Shown here: piece after piece, positions 44,989 to 53,666 of the stretch
Numbering within the stretch: the stretch's first letter is position 1
How the letters are laid out: each line of letters opens with the position of its first letter
DNA from: an uncultured Bartonella sp.
GTDB lineage: Bacteria > Pseudomonadota > Alphaproteobacteria > Rhizobiales > Rhizobiaceae
DNA: 64,000 nucleotides
Assembly (NCBI GenBank): GCA_945285915.1
Contig: CALYQL010000002.1
Span: forward strand, 62,001-126,000
Direction: 5' to 3'
The notes under the pieces: model-generated
What the model was told of the DNA's origin: nothing
The model's database searches: none
The model's input: only the letters and a program-made list of their open reading frames with translations
Position numbers and translations under genes: made by a program

Positions 44989-45492
44989 TTATCGTTCGTA
45001 TATAACATAACGTGTTGCATGGCTGTCCTTATCACTTTCAGGAACTGTTTCTGATTTGACAGCGTGCCACTCATTGGGATCAAATGCCGGAAAAAATGTA
45101 TCACCTTCAATTGTATCAAGAATTTCAGTAATATGCATACGATTGGCAAAGGGAAGCGCTTGCTTGAAAATTTCTCCCCCACCAATGACAAATATCCCAT
45201 CAACGCCTAATTCATTGGCATTTTGCTCGGCTATCGTTTTTGCCTGCACAAATGAATGTGCCGTCACGGCACCAGCGCCAGCAAATGATGGATCGCGCGT
45301 GATTACAATATTCAAGCGTCCCGGCAAAGCACGACCAATGGAATCCCATGTTTTTCGTCCCATAATAACCGGTTTACCAAGGGTAATTGCCTTGAAACGC
45401 TTAAGATCAGTTGACAAGCGCCAAGGCATTGCACCATCACGACCGATAACGCCATTTTCTGATACAGCAACGATTAAATTTAACGCAACCAT
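44989..45492 (-). CDS. folA: Dihydrofolate reductase
   Basis: A 167-residue enzyme reducing dihydrofolate with NADPH. It has the usual ENGVIGRDGAMPWRLSTDLKRFK near residues 12-34 with the catalytic acid (Asp27-equivalent in STDLKRF), GRKTWDSIGRALPGR and IFVIGGGEIFKQAL. The start codon shares one base with the thyA stop, so the two are translationally coupled. The product works with thymidylate synthase, which generates the dihydrofolate it recycles. Confidence 0.95.
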   Translation of the reverse strand: MVALNLIVAVSENGVIGRDGAMPWRLSTDLKRFKAITLGKPVIMGRKTWDSIGRALPGRLNIVITRDPSFAGAGAVTAHSFVQAKTIAEQNANELGVDGIFVIGGGEIFKQALPFANRMHITEILDTIEGDTFFPAFDPNEWHAVKSETVPESDKDSHATRYVIYER

Positions 45493-46286
45493 TAGACTGC
45501 CACCGGTGCTTTAATATGCGGCGCTGAAACATAGTTTTCCAATGTAAAGTCTTCAAACTTAAACGCAAACAGATCCTTCACATCAGGATTGACTTTCATC
45601 TGCGGTAACGCCAAAGGCTGTCTTGTCAATTGCTCTTTCGCCTGTTCAAAGTGATTGGAATAAAGATGGGCGTCCCCCAGCGTATGGACAAATTCACCCA
45701 GCTTTAACCCACATACCTGCGCAATCATCATTGTTAACAGGGCATATGAGGCGATATTAAATGGTACACCAAGAAAAATATCAGCCGACCGTTGGTATAA
45801 TTGGCATGAGAGTTTTCCGTTAGCCACGTAAAACTGGAATAGGCAATGGCAAGGCGGTAATGCCATTTCATCAACCAAAGCAGGATTCCACGCCGTTACA
45901 ATAAGCCTTCGTGAATCCGGATTTTTCTCAATCATCTGCAAAACATTTTTTATCTGGTCGATATGACGGCCATCAGGTGCTGGCCATGAGCGCCATTGAT
46001 ACCCATAGACGGGACCCAACTCACCATTTTTGTCAGCCCATTCATCCCAAATAGAAACACCATTTTCATTAAGCCATTTGATATTTGTGTCACCACGTAA
46101 AAACCAGAGCAACTCGTAAATGATTGATCTTAAATGAAGTTTTTTTGTTGTAAGGATAGGAAAGCCATCATTTAAATCAAAACGCATCTGATAGCCGAAC
46201 ACAGAGCGCGTGCCGGTGCCAGTGCGATCTGACCGATCAACACCATTATTCATCACATGAGAGAGAAGCTCGAGATAATTTTTCAT
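45492..46286 (-). CDS. thyA: Thymidylate synthase (ThyA)
   Basis: A 264-residue enzyme, exactly the E. coli-type length, methylating dUMP to dTMP with methylene-tetrahydrofolate. It has [19 protein letters not shown] near the N-terminus, the catalytic cysteine in [13 protein letters not shown] near residue 146, and the [18 protein letters not shown] region followed by GDAHLYSNH. It is complete and coupled to folA. About 240 bases of non-coding sequence separate it from the M20 hydrolase gene upstream. Confidence 0.97.
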   Translation of the reverse strand: MKNYLELLSHVMNNGVDRSDRTGTGTRSVFGYQMRFDLNDGFPILTTKKLHLRSIIYELLWFLRGDTNIKWLNENGVSIWDEWADKNGELGPVYGYQWRSWPAPDGRHIDQIKNVLQMIEKNPDSRRLIVTAWNPALVDEMALPPCHCLFQFYVANGKLSCQLYQRSADIFLGVPFNIASYALLTMMIAQVCGLKLGEFVHTLGDAHLYSNHFEQAKEQLTRQPLALPQMKVNPDVKDLFAFKFEDFTLENYVSAPHIKAPVAV

Positions 46287-46526
46287 AAGAAAAATAGCCT
46301 ATTCCAATAGTATTAGAAACAAATAGCCGACTTACATTTAAACATCGACAAATTTGATTGACCATCATAGCCCAATATTTCAGCCTATATCATAGCTTGG
46401 CAATAATATAAGCTTGACAGACCAAATGCATACCCTGTGTCAAATATCATGTCACAAAACGAATGAACACCGCTTGGCCAAGTTCACCTGTGAATATCTT
46501 AATCTGTTGATGGTTTTTGGACTGTC

Positions 46527-47696
46527 CTAAACCAAATATGTTTCGACAAGTTTTGACCAGTATGTGCTGCCTCTTAACAATAAATCATCGTTAAAATTAT
46601 AATGGTCATTGTGCAGATTTGCAGTCTCGCCATTTCCGATAAACAAATAGCAGCCGGCTTTTTTCTGTAACATATAGGAAAAATCTTCGCTAAATGTGAA
46701 AGGCTGTGATCGTGGTGCAATCGCCTCTTTGCCAAAAGTATCTTCTGCTACCTTTCGGGCAAATGCTGTCAAATCAGGATCATTTTCGCAAGCAGGATTA
46801 AGCGGCATATAGATTACGTCACATTTTGCGCCAAATACTTCTGCCTGATAATTTGCGATTTCAGTGATGCGTTTTTCAAGGAACCGTCGTGTCTTTTCAT
46901 TATAGCTTCGGATGGTAAGCTTCAATTCCGCAGTTGCCGGAATAATATTATAGGCGTCGCCAGCATGAAAACTGGCAATGGTAACAACCGCCGATTCAAC
47001 AGGATCCAAATTGCGTGACACTATTGTTTGCAGTGCATTGACGATAGAAGCACCAACAATAATCGGATCAATGGCGGTATGTGGTTGCGCGCCATGTCCA
47101 CTTTTTCCCTTAACAACGATCTTCATACGGTCAGATGCCGCAGTTGCCGCATTGGGAATGAAAACAAATTGCCCTGCAGGAACATGTGGAACATTATGGT
47201 AGCCAAAAACAGCGTCGCAAGGAAACTTCTCGAAGATGCCCTCTTCTACCATGCGTTTGGCACCACCCAAACCTTCTTCCGCTGGCTGAAAAATGAGGTT
47301 AAGCGTGCCAGAAAAATTTTTAGTTTCAGCAAGATAGCGTGCTGCTGTCAGAAGAGTTGTTGTATGCCCATCATGACCACAGGCATGCATCTTGCCTTGA
47401 TTTTTACTGGCATAAGGCAATCCCGTCATTTCCATTATTGGAAGTGCGTCCATATCAGCACGCAGCCCTAACGTTTTAGAGCCTTGCCCAACTTTCAAGG
47501 TGCCGATAACACCTGTTCCACCAATACCGGTCGAGACTTTATAACCCCATTTTTCCAGATAGCTCGCCACCAACGCAGATGTTGATTGCTCTTCAAACCC
47601 AATTTCTGGATTTGCATGAATTTTGTGACGAAGTTCCATCATTTCAGGAAGATAGGAATTGATATAATCTGCTACCGTATTGGTATTTTTTGTCAT
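46527..47696 (-). CDS. M20-family amidohydrolase (hippurate hydrolase-like)
   Basis: A 389-residue cytosolic metallopeptidase of the HipO/N-acyl-amino-acid hydrolase group, which releases amino acids from N-acyl conjugates. Metal-binding motifs are GLRADMDALPI, MHACGHDGHT and FQPAEEGLGGAKRM, with a dimerisation domain between and DFSYML near the end. The start at 47696 has AAGG nine bases before it; a longer frame to 47732 does not. It follows the MHS transporter with a short gap, suggesting import and then hydrolysis of the same compound, under the divergent LysR regulator. The real substrate is unknown. Confidence 0.88.
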   Translation of the reverse strand: MTKNTNTVADYINSYLPEMMELRHKIHANPEIGFEEQSTSALVASYLEKWGYKVSTGIGGTGVIGTLKVGQGSKTLGLRADMDALPIMEMTGLPYASKNQGKMHACGHDGHTTTLLTAARYLAETKNFSGTLNLIFQPAEEGLGGAKRMVEEGIFEKFPCDAVFGYHNVPHVPAGQFVFIPNAATAASDRMKIVVKGKSGHGAQPHTAIDPIIVGASIVNALQTIVSRNLDPVESAVVTIASFHAGDAYNIIPATAELKLTIRSYNEKTRRFLEKRITEIANYQAEVFGAKCDVIYMPLNPACENDPDLTAFARKVAEDTFGKEAIAPRSQPFTFSEDFSYMLQKKAGCYLFIGNGETANLHNDHYNFNDDLLLRGSTYWSKLVETYLV

Positions 47697-47753
47697 TTCA
47701 AACTGCCTTTGCGTAGGAATGGCTGAAACCATTCCTACATTTGATTGATATGT

Positions 47754-49040
47754 TTACTTCATATTTGCTACTTTGCGTGAACAAATTAACGCGATTGTGC
47801 TGACGATCGCGGCAAACATTAGATAATATGCAATAGCGCGATTATCATTTGTAATGCTAATCAGCGCACTTGATATTGCTGCTGAAAAGCCACCAAAAAT
47901 CGTAACGGCGATGTTGTACGATAAAGCAATGCCTGACGAGCGGAATGCCGTTGGGAAAAGCTCTGAAAGTGCCGCAGAAGCGGGAGCCGTATACAATACC
48001 ATAAGCACAGCATAGAAAAACTGTTGCCCTAACAACACCCAAATTGTCGGATAGGCTGACAATATCCAGAATGAAGGATAGGCAAAAAGCAGGATTGCTA
48101 TTGCGGCACCAATCATTATTGGCAAACGCCCAACACGATCAGACCATGCGCCAACAATCGGGCAGAACAAAAGCACTGTACCGACAACAATCATGCCGAG
48201 ATAAGGTGAAGTCAATTCCATATGCAGATTTTTGATTGCATAAGTCGCCATGAATGAGCTTGCTGTTTTACTGGTAACTGTCCAGATCATGACGATGCCA
48301 ATGCCGAGCAATAACGGTTTCCAGCTATTACGAAGCAAAATTGCAAATGGAACGTGTTCCTTTGGTCCCTTGTTTTTTTCCTGAAGGAATGCCGGCGATT
48401 CATCAATCTGGCGGCGTACGTAAAAGCCAACTGGCGCCACGAGCATACCGAAAGCAAAAGCAACACGCCATCCCCAAGTGGCAACCTCTTCTTTTGTCAG
48501 AGCGGCTGTAATAACCCAGCCGATAATACCAGCAACCAGAAATGCACCTGTCTGGCTAACCTGTTGCCAAGCAGCAAATTGACCACGTTTATGGGCTGGT
48601 GCCGTCTCAACAAGAATGGATAAAGCACTACCGATTTCACCACCAGCAGAAACACCTTGGATAAGACGCGCAATAACAATGATGATTGGTGCCAAAATAC
48701 CGATTTTATCATATGTTGGACAGAAGGCGATGATACCCATGCCGATGGCCATTAGAATCATTGTCATAGACAAGGCTGCCTTACGACCGACACGGTCTGA
48801 ATAGGAACCCAAGACGATAGCGCCTAATGGACGCGTTAAAAATCCCACTGCAAATGTAATAAATGTCAAAAGCATTGACACAGCTTCATTGCTGGTCGGA
48901 AAAAATTGGTCGGAAATTACGTAAGCAAAAAGTGCGTAAGCGCCAAAATCATACCATTCAAGCGCGCCTCCCATAACAGCTGCCGCAATCACCTTTTTAG
49001 AAACGGTTTTATTTTCTTCTAACTGTTCTGTTCCCTGCAT
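47754..49040 (-). CDS. MHS-family MFS transporter (ProP/ShiA-like)
   Basis: A 428-residue major facilitator with 12 predicted membrane segments. It has the metabolite:H+ symporter signatures ALEWYDFGAYALFAYVIS near the N-terminus and RPLGAIVLGSYSDRVGRKAAL in the loop between helices 2 and 3, plus VSAGGEIGSA. Such proteins import small acids, betaines or aromatic compounds. The start at 49040 has AGGAG five bases upstream. It is divergent from the lysR gene and about 57 bases ahead of the M20 hydrolase start, so an uptake-and-hydrolysis operon is likely. The substrate is unknown. Confidence 0.9.
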   Translation of the reverse strand: MQGTEQLEENKTVSKKVIAAAVMGGALEWYDFGAYALFAYVISDQFFPTSNEAVSMLLTFITFAVGFLTRPLGAIVLGSYSDRVGRKAALSMTMILMAIGMGIIAFCPTYDKIGILAPIIIVIARLIQGVSAGGEIGSALSILVETAPAHKRGQFAAWQQVSQTGAFLVAGIIGWVITAALTKEEVATWGWRVAFAFGMLVAPVGFYVRRQIDESPAFLQEKNKGPKEHVPFAILLRNSWKPLLLGIGIVMIWTVTSKTASSFMATYAIKNLHMELTSPYLGMIVVGTVLLFCPIVGAWSDRVGRLPIMIGAAIAILLFAYPSFWILSAYPTIWVLLGQQFFYAVLMVLYTAPASAALSELFPTAFRSSGIALSYNIAVTIFGGFSAAISSALISITNDNRAIAYYLMFAAIVSTIALICSRKVANMK

Positions 49041-49119
49041 AAACACTCCTATTATTTTGATTTTTTATAAAAATTATCCAAAGCCAAACAGATTCTGGAC
49101 TGTTATTTTTTGATAGTCT

Positions 49120-49138
49120 CCATAACAAAATGTTATGG
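49120..49138. promoter_or_regulatory. Likely LysR operator in the divergent promoter region
   Basis: CCATAAC, five bases, GTTATGG is a perfect 7-bp palindrome, 56 bases before the lysR start and 80 bases before the transporter start. LysR-type regulators usually bind such interrupted dyads between themselves and the divergent target. Confidence 0.6.
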
Positions 49139-49194
49139 ATTGTTAATTTTGTTTATTTAAACGATTAGCATCCCATAAAACAAGGCTTATCAAA

Positions 49195-50079
49195 TTGGAC
49201 ATAAAGCAGATTCGTTATTTTCAGGCTATAGCGCAATATGGCAGCATATCAGAGGCTGCACGCCATCTTTTTATTGTGCAACCTGCCCTTAGCCGACAAA
49301 TGAAGGAACTTGAAGCCGACTTGGGCGCGACCCTGTTTATCAGGCGCCAAAAGGGGATAGAGCTTACAAAAGCCGGCGAACAATTATTACAACATTGCCC
49401 TGTTATTATCCAAACACTTGATCTTGCCCTGACTGACGTTAAACGCGCAAATGGCTTGAAAGAGATATTGCATTTGGGAATGGCTCCTACTTACACATGG
49501 AACCCAGTCATCTTGGATATTATCAGGGATTTTTATCACCTTTATCCTGATATAAAATTATCGTTAGAGCCAACCTTATCCGTTGGACAATCTGAACGGC
49601 TGGCACAAGGAAAGCTCGATGCCGGATTTATGGCATGGCGCTTAAAGGCCGACCCAACTAAGGCTGGCATAGCTTTGATGCAATGCAAATTGCTGATCGC
49701 CTGCGGTCAAGACAGTGAAATCGTCAATATCGCACCAGATAATCTGGACATGTTAAACGACCATAAATGTCTATTTTTTCCCCGGGAAATGTCACCCGAA
49801 TTTTATGACTTCATGCTTCTTGAATGTAAGAAGGTTGGTTTTCGACCTGATATTGTTGAATGCGCGACCGATTTTAATGCTTGTTTGGGCATGGTGTCGT
49901 GTGGACTCGGTTATACCATTATCTCAAGTGCCTCACGCTACAATTGCCCTTCCAATATAAAACTTCTTGAACATCCGCTGCTATCTGGAACTTACGAGCT
50001 GGAATTTGCCTATCGAACACCAGTTCATAAAGAATCGCTTCAATTGCTAATAGATTTTGTGGCTGCAAAGCACCGTTAA
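49195..50079 (+). CDS. LysR-family transcriptional regulator
   Basis: A 294-residue regulator. The N-terminal winged helix-turn-helix is clear (IRYFQAIAQYGSISEAARHL and QPALSRQMKELEADLGATLFIRR), followed by a two-lobed effector-binding domain. Translation starts at TTG 49195, since no ATG or GTG is suitably placed before MDIKQIRYF. It is divergent from the MHS transporter and M20 hydrolase genes and very probably controls them, with the inducer being the imported compound. The 3' end has an 18-bp imperfect repeat across its stop codon (50065-50100). Confidence 0.9.
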   Translation: MDIKQIRYFQAIAQYGSISEAARHLFIVQPALSRQMKELEADLGATLFIRRQKGIELTKAGEQLLQHCPVIIQTLDLALTDVKRANGLKEILHLGMAPTYTWNPVILDIIRDFYHLYPDIKLSLEPTLSVGQSERLAQGKLDAGFMAWRLKADPTKAGIALMQCKLLIACGQDSEIVNIAPDNLDMLNDHKCLFFPREMSPEFYDFMLLECKKVGFRPDIVECATDFNACLGMVSCGLGYTIISSASRYNCPSNIKLLEHPLLSGTYELEFAYRTPVHKESLQLLIDFVAAKHR

Positions 50080-50100
50080 GCCGCAAAGCACCCTTATAAG
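50065..50100. repeat. 18-bp imperfect direct repeat over the lysR stop codon
   Basis: GCAAAGCACCGTTAAGCC (50065-50082) is followed at once by GCAAAGCACCCTTATAAG (50083-50100). The first copy holds the last codons and TAA of the gene. Confidence 0.6.
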
Positions 50101-50303
50101 GTTAATCCAACTATCGGTTGCATTGTAAAATTAATCCCTATTCGGGATAAAATATTCAAATCATTTTGAACTCTTATTTCCGCATGGATATATATGTGGG
50201 TAAGACCAGTGTTTTACATTGCTCTTATTGAAAAGATAGCGTTAAGACTGTTTTAAATAATAGCTAACCAATGGCTATCAAAAGTGATGGATAGGAGTGC
50301 CCC

Positions 50304-51056
50304 ATGAAATTGTTTGCTACCAGCCTTTTTTTAGGTGGTCTGATTGTATCTTTCTCAGCGCAAGCTGAAACATTAACCATCGCCACAGAAGGTGCCTATC
50401 CACCCTTCAGTTATGTTGACTCCAACAATACCTTGCACGGGTTTGACATTGATATCGCCAATGCCTTGTGCGAAAAAATGAAAGTGGAATGTAAGGTTGT
50501 TGCGCAAGATTGGGATGGAATAATCCCAGGACTTTTGGCAAAAAAATATGATGCGATCGTTGCTTCCATGGTGCCAACCCCTGAACGTAAACAAAAGGTT
50601 GACTTTACCAACCGCTATTACACAACAACACTTGCAATAGCGGTTCCAAAAGACTCCGATATTAAAGATGTCAGTGCAGCATCGCTGAAAAATAAAAATC
50701 TTGGCGCACAATCTGGTGCAACACAAGCTATCTATGCTGAAGATAATTATGTACCAGAAGGTGCTAATCTAAAGCTTTATCCAACACCTGATGAAGCCAA
50801 TAGCGATTTGCTCAATCACCGCTTGGACGCTGTCATACACGACAAATTTCCACTGCTGACATGGCTTGATAATGAAGGAAAAGATTGCTGCAAACTTCTT
50901 GGTGAAATTGAAGGAACCAAGGAGCCTATTTCAATTGCAATCCGCAAAAATTCCGATGAACTGAAAGAACGCTTCAATAAAGCGATCGACGAGATCAGGG
51001 CAGATGGTACTTATGCAAAAATCGTGCAAAAATACTTCAAATCCGACATTTATTGA
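50304..51056 (+). CDS. Amino-acid ABC transporter substrate-binding protein
   Basis: A 250-residue periplasmic binding protein. A signal peptide (MKLFATSLFLGGLIVSFSAQA, cleaved after AQA) is followed by a PBP2-type fold with TEGAYPPFSYVDSNNTLHGFDIDIA, MVPTPERKQKVDFTN and the C-terminal IDEIRADGTYAKIVQKYF, typical of polar amino-acid binders such as ArtJ, HisJ or LAO. GGAG precedes the ATG. It is the first gene of an apparent four-gene transporter (binding protein, two permeases, ATPase), whose ATPase gene is interrupted. Confidence 0.92.
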   Translation: MKLFATSLFLGGLIVSFSAQAETLTIATEGAYPPFSYVDSNNTLHGFDIDIANALCEKMKVECKVVAQDWDGIIPGLLAKKYDAIVASMVPTPERKQKVDFTNRYYTTTLAIAVPKDSDIKDVSAASLKNKNLGAQSGATQAIYAEDNYVPEGANLKLYPTPDEANSDLLNHRLDAVIHDKFPLLTWLDNEGKDCCKLLGEIEGTKEPISIAIRKNSDELKERFNKAIDEIRADGTYAKIVQKYFKSDIY

Positions 51057-51135
51057 TTGTGCGCGTTAACATTGTGAGCTTTAGCAAGGCACACTTTGTT
51101 CTCATGTTAGTCTACGCATTTGGTGGAGCATATTA

Positions 51136-51855
51136 ATGATCGAATATATGTCATTGCTGTCGTTTGGCAGTGGCGGTTGGGGTATGGTGATGCTTGCCGG
51201 TGCTGGCGTTACTTTATCTCTGGCATTATGTTGCGTGCCAATTGGTCTGCCCTTGGGGCTTATCTCCGCCATTATGATCCAGTCAGATCATAAATATTTG
51301 CGTATTATTGCAACATTGTTCTCTTCAATATTCCGCGGTTTACCAGAACTGCTCACACTTTTCCTTGTTTATAACGGATTGCAGACATTGATACAAAATG
51401 CTCTGGCATATTTTGATGTTCAGGCAGAATTTTCAATCAATGCTTTTTTTGCTGGTGTTGTAGCGCTTGGTATGGTCTTTGCGGCATTTTCCTGTGAAGT
51501 ATGGTTAGGAAGTTTCAAGATTTTGGACAATGGGCAGTATGAAGCTGCCAAAGCCCTTAGCCTTTCTCGTGCAACCACGTTTTTTCGGGTTATTTTCCCA
51601 CAATTGGTAAGAAACGCATTGCCTGGTCTATCCAACAACTGGTTGACACTCCTCAAAGATACATCACTCGTATCAACAATTTCACTGGTAGACATTATGC
51701 GCCAAACCAATTTGGCCGTGGCTGCCACCAAACAACCAATGTTCTTCTACCTCATTGCCTGTGTGATCTATCTGATATTTTCGGCACTTTCTTCTATAAT
51801 TTTTCGTTATTTAGAAAAACGTTCCAATGCCAGTTATAAAAAGGTTTCCGCATGA
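51136..51855 (+). CDS. Amino-acid ABC transporter permease (HisQ-like)
   Basis: A 239-residue inner-membrane permease with about five membrane helices and the EAA loop YEAAKALSLSRATTFFRVIFPQLVRNALPG near residues 135-165, which contacts the ATPase. The HisQ-type N-terminus and the FRGLPELL motif support the first-permease position. It starts 80 bases after the binding protein and overlaps the next permease by four bases (ATGA). It would form a heterodimeric channel with that protein. Confidence 0.92.
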   Translation: MIEYMSLLSFGSGGWGMVMLAGAGVTLSLALCCVPIGLPLGLISAIMIQSDHKYLRIIATLFSSIFRGLPELLTLFLVYNGLQTLIQNALAYFDVQAEFSINAFFAGVVALGMVFAAFSCEVWLGSFKILDNGQYEAAKALSLSRATTFFRVIFPQLVRNALPGLSNNWLTLLKDTSLVSTISLVDIMRQTNLAVAATKQPMFFYLIACVIYLIFSALSSIIFRYLEKRSNASYKKVSA

Positions 51856-52562
51856 CTATTCCAAGCTGGCTATATTTTCTTATTAACCCCGATATTCTGG
51901 CGCGCTACGGTTGGCGCTTTATCGATGGTTTCATTGTGACACTGGAACTTGTCGCAATATCTTATACTGTCGGTTTTTTTCTTGCGTTGTTCATTGCTTA
52001 TGCATGGCGTTCAAAAAATATTTTTCTGCAATATCCTGCCCGTGCCTATCTCTACTTTTTTCGCGGCTCACCGCTCTTGGCACAATTATTCTTATTTTAT
52101 TACGGTATTGGTTCGTTCAGCAATTTTTGGCAAAGCGTTGGTTTGTGGTGGTTTTTCCAAAGTGCGTGGTGGTGTTGCCTATTAATATTTTCACTCAACA
52201 CTGCTGCTTATCAAGCCGAAATTTTTAGGGGCAGCTTACAATCTGTTCCCGCAGGACAATATGAAGCAGCAAAAGCATTGGGCTTAAGTAAATATACGAC
52301 CTTTTTAACTGTTATCATGCCGCAAGCCATGATCATGGCTTTGCGCCCTTTGGGGAATGAATTCATATTAATGATTAAGGCAAGTGCGGTTGCATCATTG
52401 GTAACGGTTTATGATTTGATGGGCATTGCAAAACTTGCCTATTCACGCACATTCGATTTTCAAGTCTATATTTGGGCAGCTGTTCTCTATTTGTTAATTG
52501 TCGAAGTTGTTCGTCGGTTGGTTGGTCTAACAGAACGGCATTTAACGCGCCATCTGCGATAA
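51852..52562 (+). CDS. Amino-acid ABC transporter permease (HisM-like)
   Basis: A 236-residue second permease of the same transporter, with the EAA loop YEAAKALGLSKYTTFLTVIMPQA near residues 137-159 and the FFRGSPLLAQLFLFYYG motif typical of HisM. It is coupled to the preceding permease by a four-base overlap. The ATPase gene follows after a 303-base gap rather than directly, which is longer than usual in such operons. Confidence 0.92.
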   Translation: MTIPSWLYFLINPDILARYGWRFIDGFIVTLELVAISYTVGFFLALFIAYAWRSKNIFLQYPARAYLYFFRGSPLLAQLFLFYYGIGSFSNFWQSVGLWWFFQSAWWCCLLIFSLNTAAYQAEIFRGSLQSVPAGQYEAAKALGLSKYTTFLTVIMPQAMIMALRPLGNEFILMIKASAVASLVTVYDLMGIAKLAYSRTFDFQVYIWAAVLYLLIVEVVRRLVGLTERHLTRHLR

Positions 52563-52865
52563 AAATAACAAGATTGAACGCAATCACCCCACTTATATGA
52601 TGAACAATGGCGCTATTATGAAGATCAATGACGCGAAATTTTTAAAAATTCATGTCCTTTTCAAATAAGTTTTTCTAAAATTTACGAATATCGGACATAG
52701 TGACGATAAGCAAAAAAGTGTCTGATAAAAAATATTGTATGCGTGTTTGACTACTAGATAATTTTATATCAACAATCATAAAATTGAGTGCGAACCTGTT
52801 GAAACCATTGACATCTCTTGGTGCTTTGAGTTTAACGCGAGTAAGAATTATGGAGTATAGCGGCA
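52563..52865. other. 303-base gap before the ABC ATPase gene
   Basis: Non-coding, with no clear terminator, repeat or second open frame. It may hold a separate promoter for the ATPase gene. Confidence 0.5.
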
Positions 52866-53642
52866 ATGTGTGCGGTTCAATCAAATGAAAAGAACAACAA
52901 ATCGACTGATAATGTCATTGTCGTTCAAGGTTTGAATAAATGGTACAGTGATTTCCAAGCCCTCCATAATATTTCATTCAGTGTTAAATCTGGTGAACGA
53001 ATCGTGCTTTGTGGACCTTCTGGTTCGGGAAAATCAACGCTTATCCGCTGCATCAATCAGTTGGAAACTGCCGAGCAAGGAAGTATCAAAATCCACGGGG
53101 TTGATATTTGTAACGGTCATTCTATTGAACAAAAGCAAGTTCTTCGTGAAGTTGGTATGGTTTTTCAACATTTTAACCTGTTTCCACATATGACTGTGAT
53201 GCAGAATTGCATTTTAGCACCGATGACCGTGCAAAAACTCACAAAAGAACAAGCGCGCTAGCTTGCATTTAATTATTTGCTCAAAGTGTGCATTGATGCC
53301 CACAGCGAGAAATACCCTTCACAATTATCAGGTGGTCAACAACAACGCGTAGCGATTGCTAGGGCTCTTTGTATGGAACCTAAGGTCATGTTGTTTGATG
53401 AACCAACATCTGCGCTTGACCCTGAAATGGTTGGCGAAGTGCTTGATGTTATTGTAAAACTTGCTGAAACTGGAATGACAATGCTATGTGTCACTCATGA
53501 AATGGGGTTTGCCCGTGAAGTTTCAGAACGTGTTTTATTTTTGGAAAATGGTTCAATTGTTGAAGATGCAACGCCACAGAAGTTTTTTACCAATCCTGAA
53601 AGTCAACGTGCAAAAGATTTTCTAGCTAAAATCAAACATTAA
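52866..53642 (+). pseudogene. Amino-acid ABC transporter ATPase interrupted by one in-frame TAG
   Basis: A continuous reading frame of 258 codons encodes a complete HisP/GlnQ-type ATPase except for TAG at 53259-53261 (codon 132). The first part has Walker A GPSGSGKST and the Q-loop VFQHFNLFPHMTV. After the stop, in the same frame, come [19 protein letters not shown] (signature), [11 protein letters not shown] (Walker B) and [11 protein letters not shown] (H-loop). The junction [18 protein letters not shown] lines up with intact relatives, so a single base change (for example GAG to TAG) explains it. Neither half alone could hydrolyse ATP. Internal reinitiation at TTG 53277 would give only the C-terminal half. 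It is either a recent pseudogene, a sequencing error, or is read through by a suppressor. Confidence 0.88.
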
Positions 53643-53666
53643 CATAACTATTATTTTCTTTTATAA

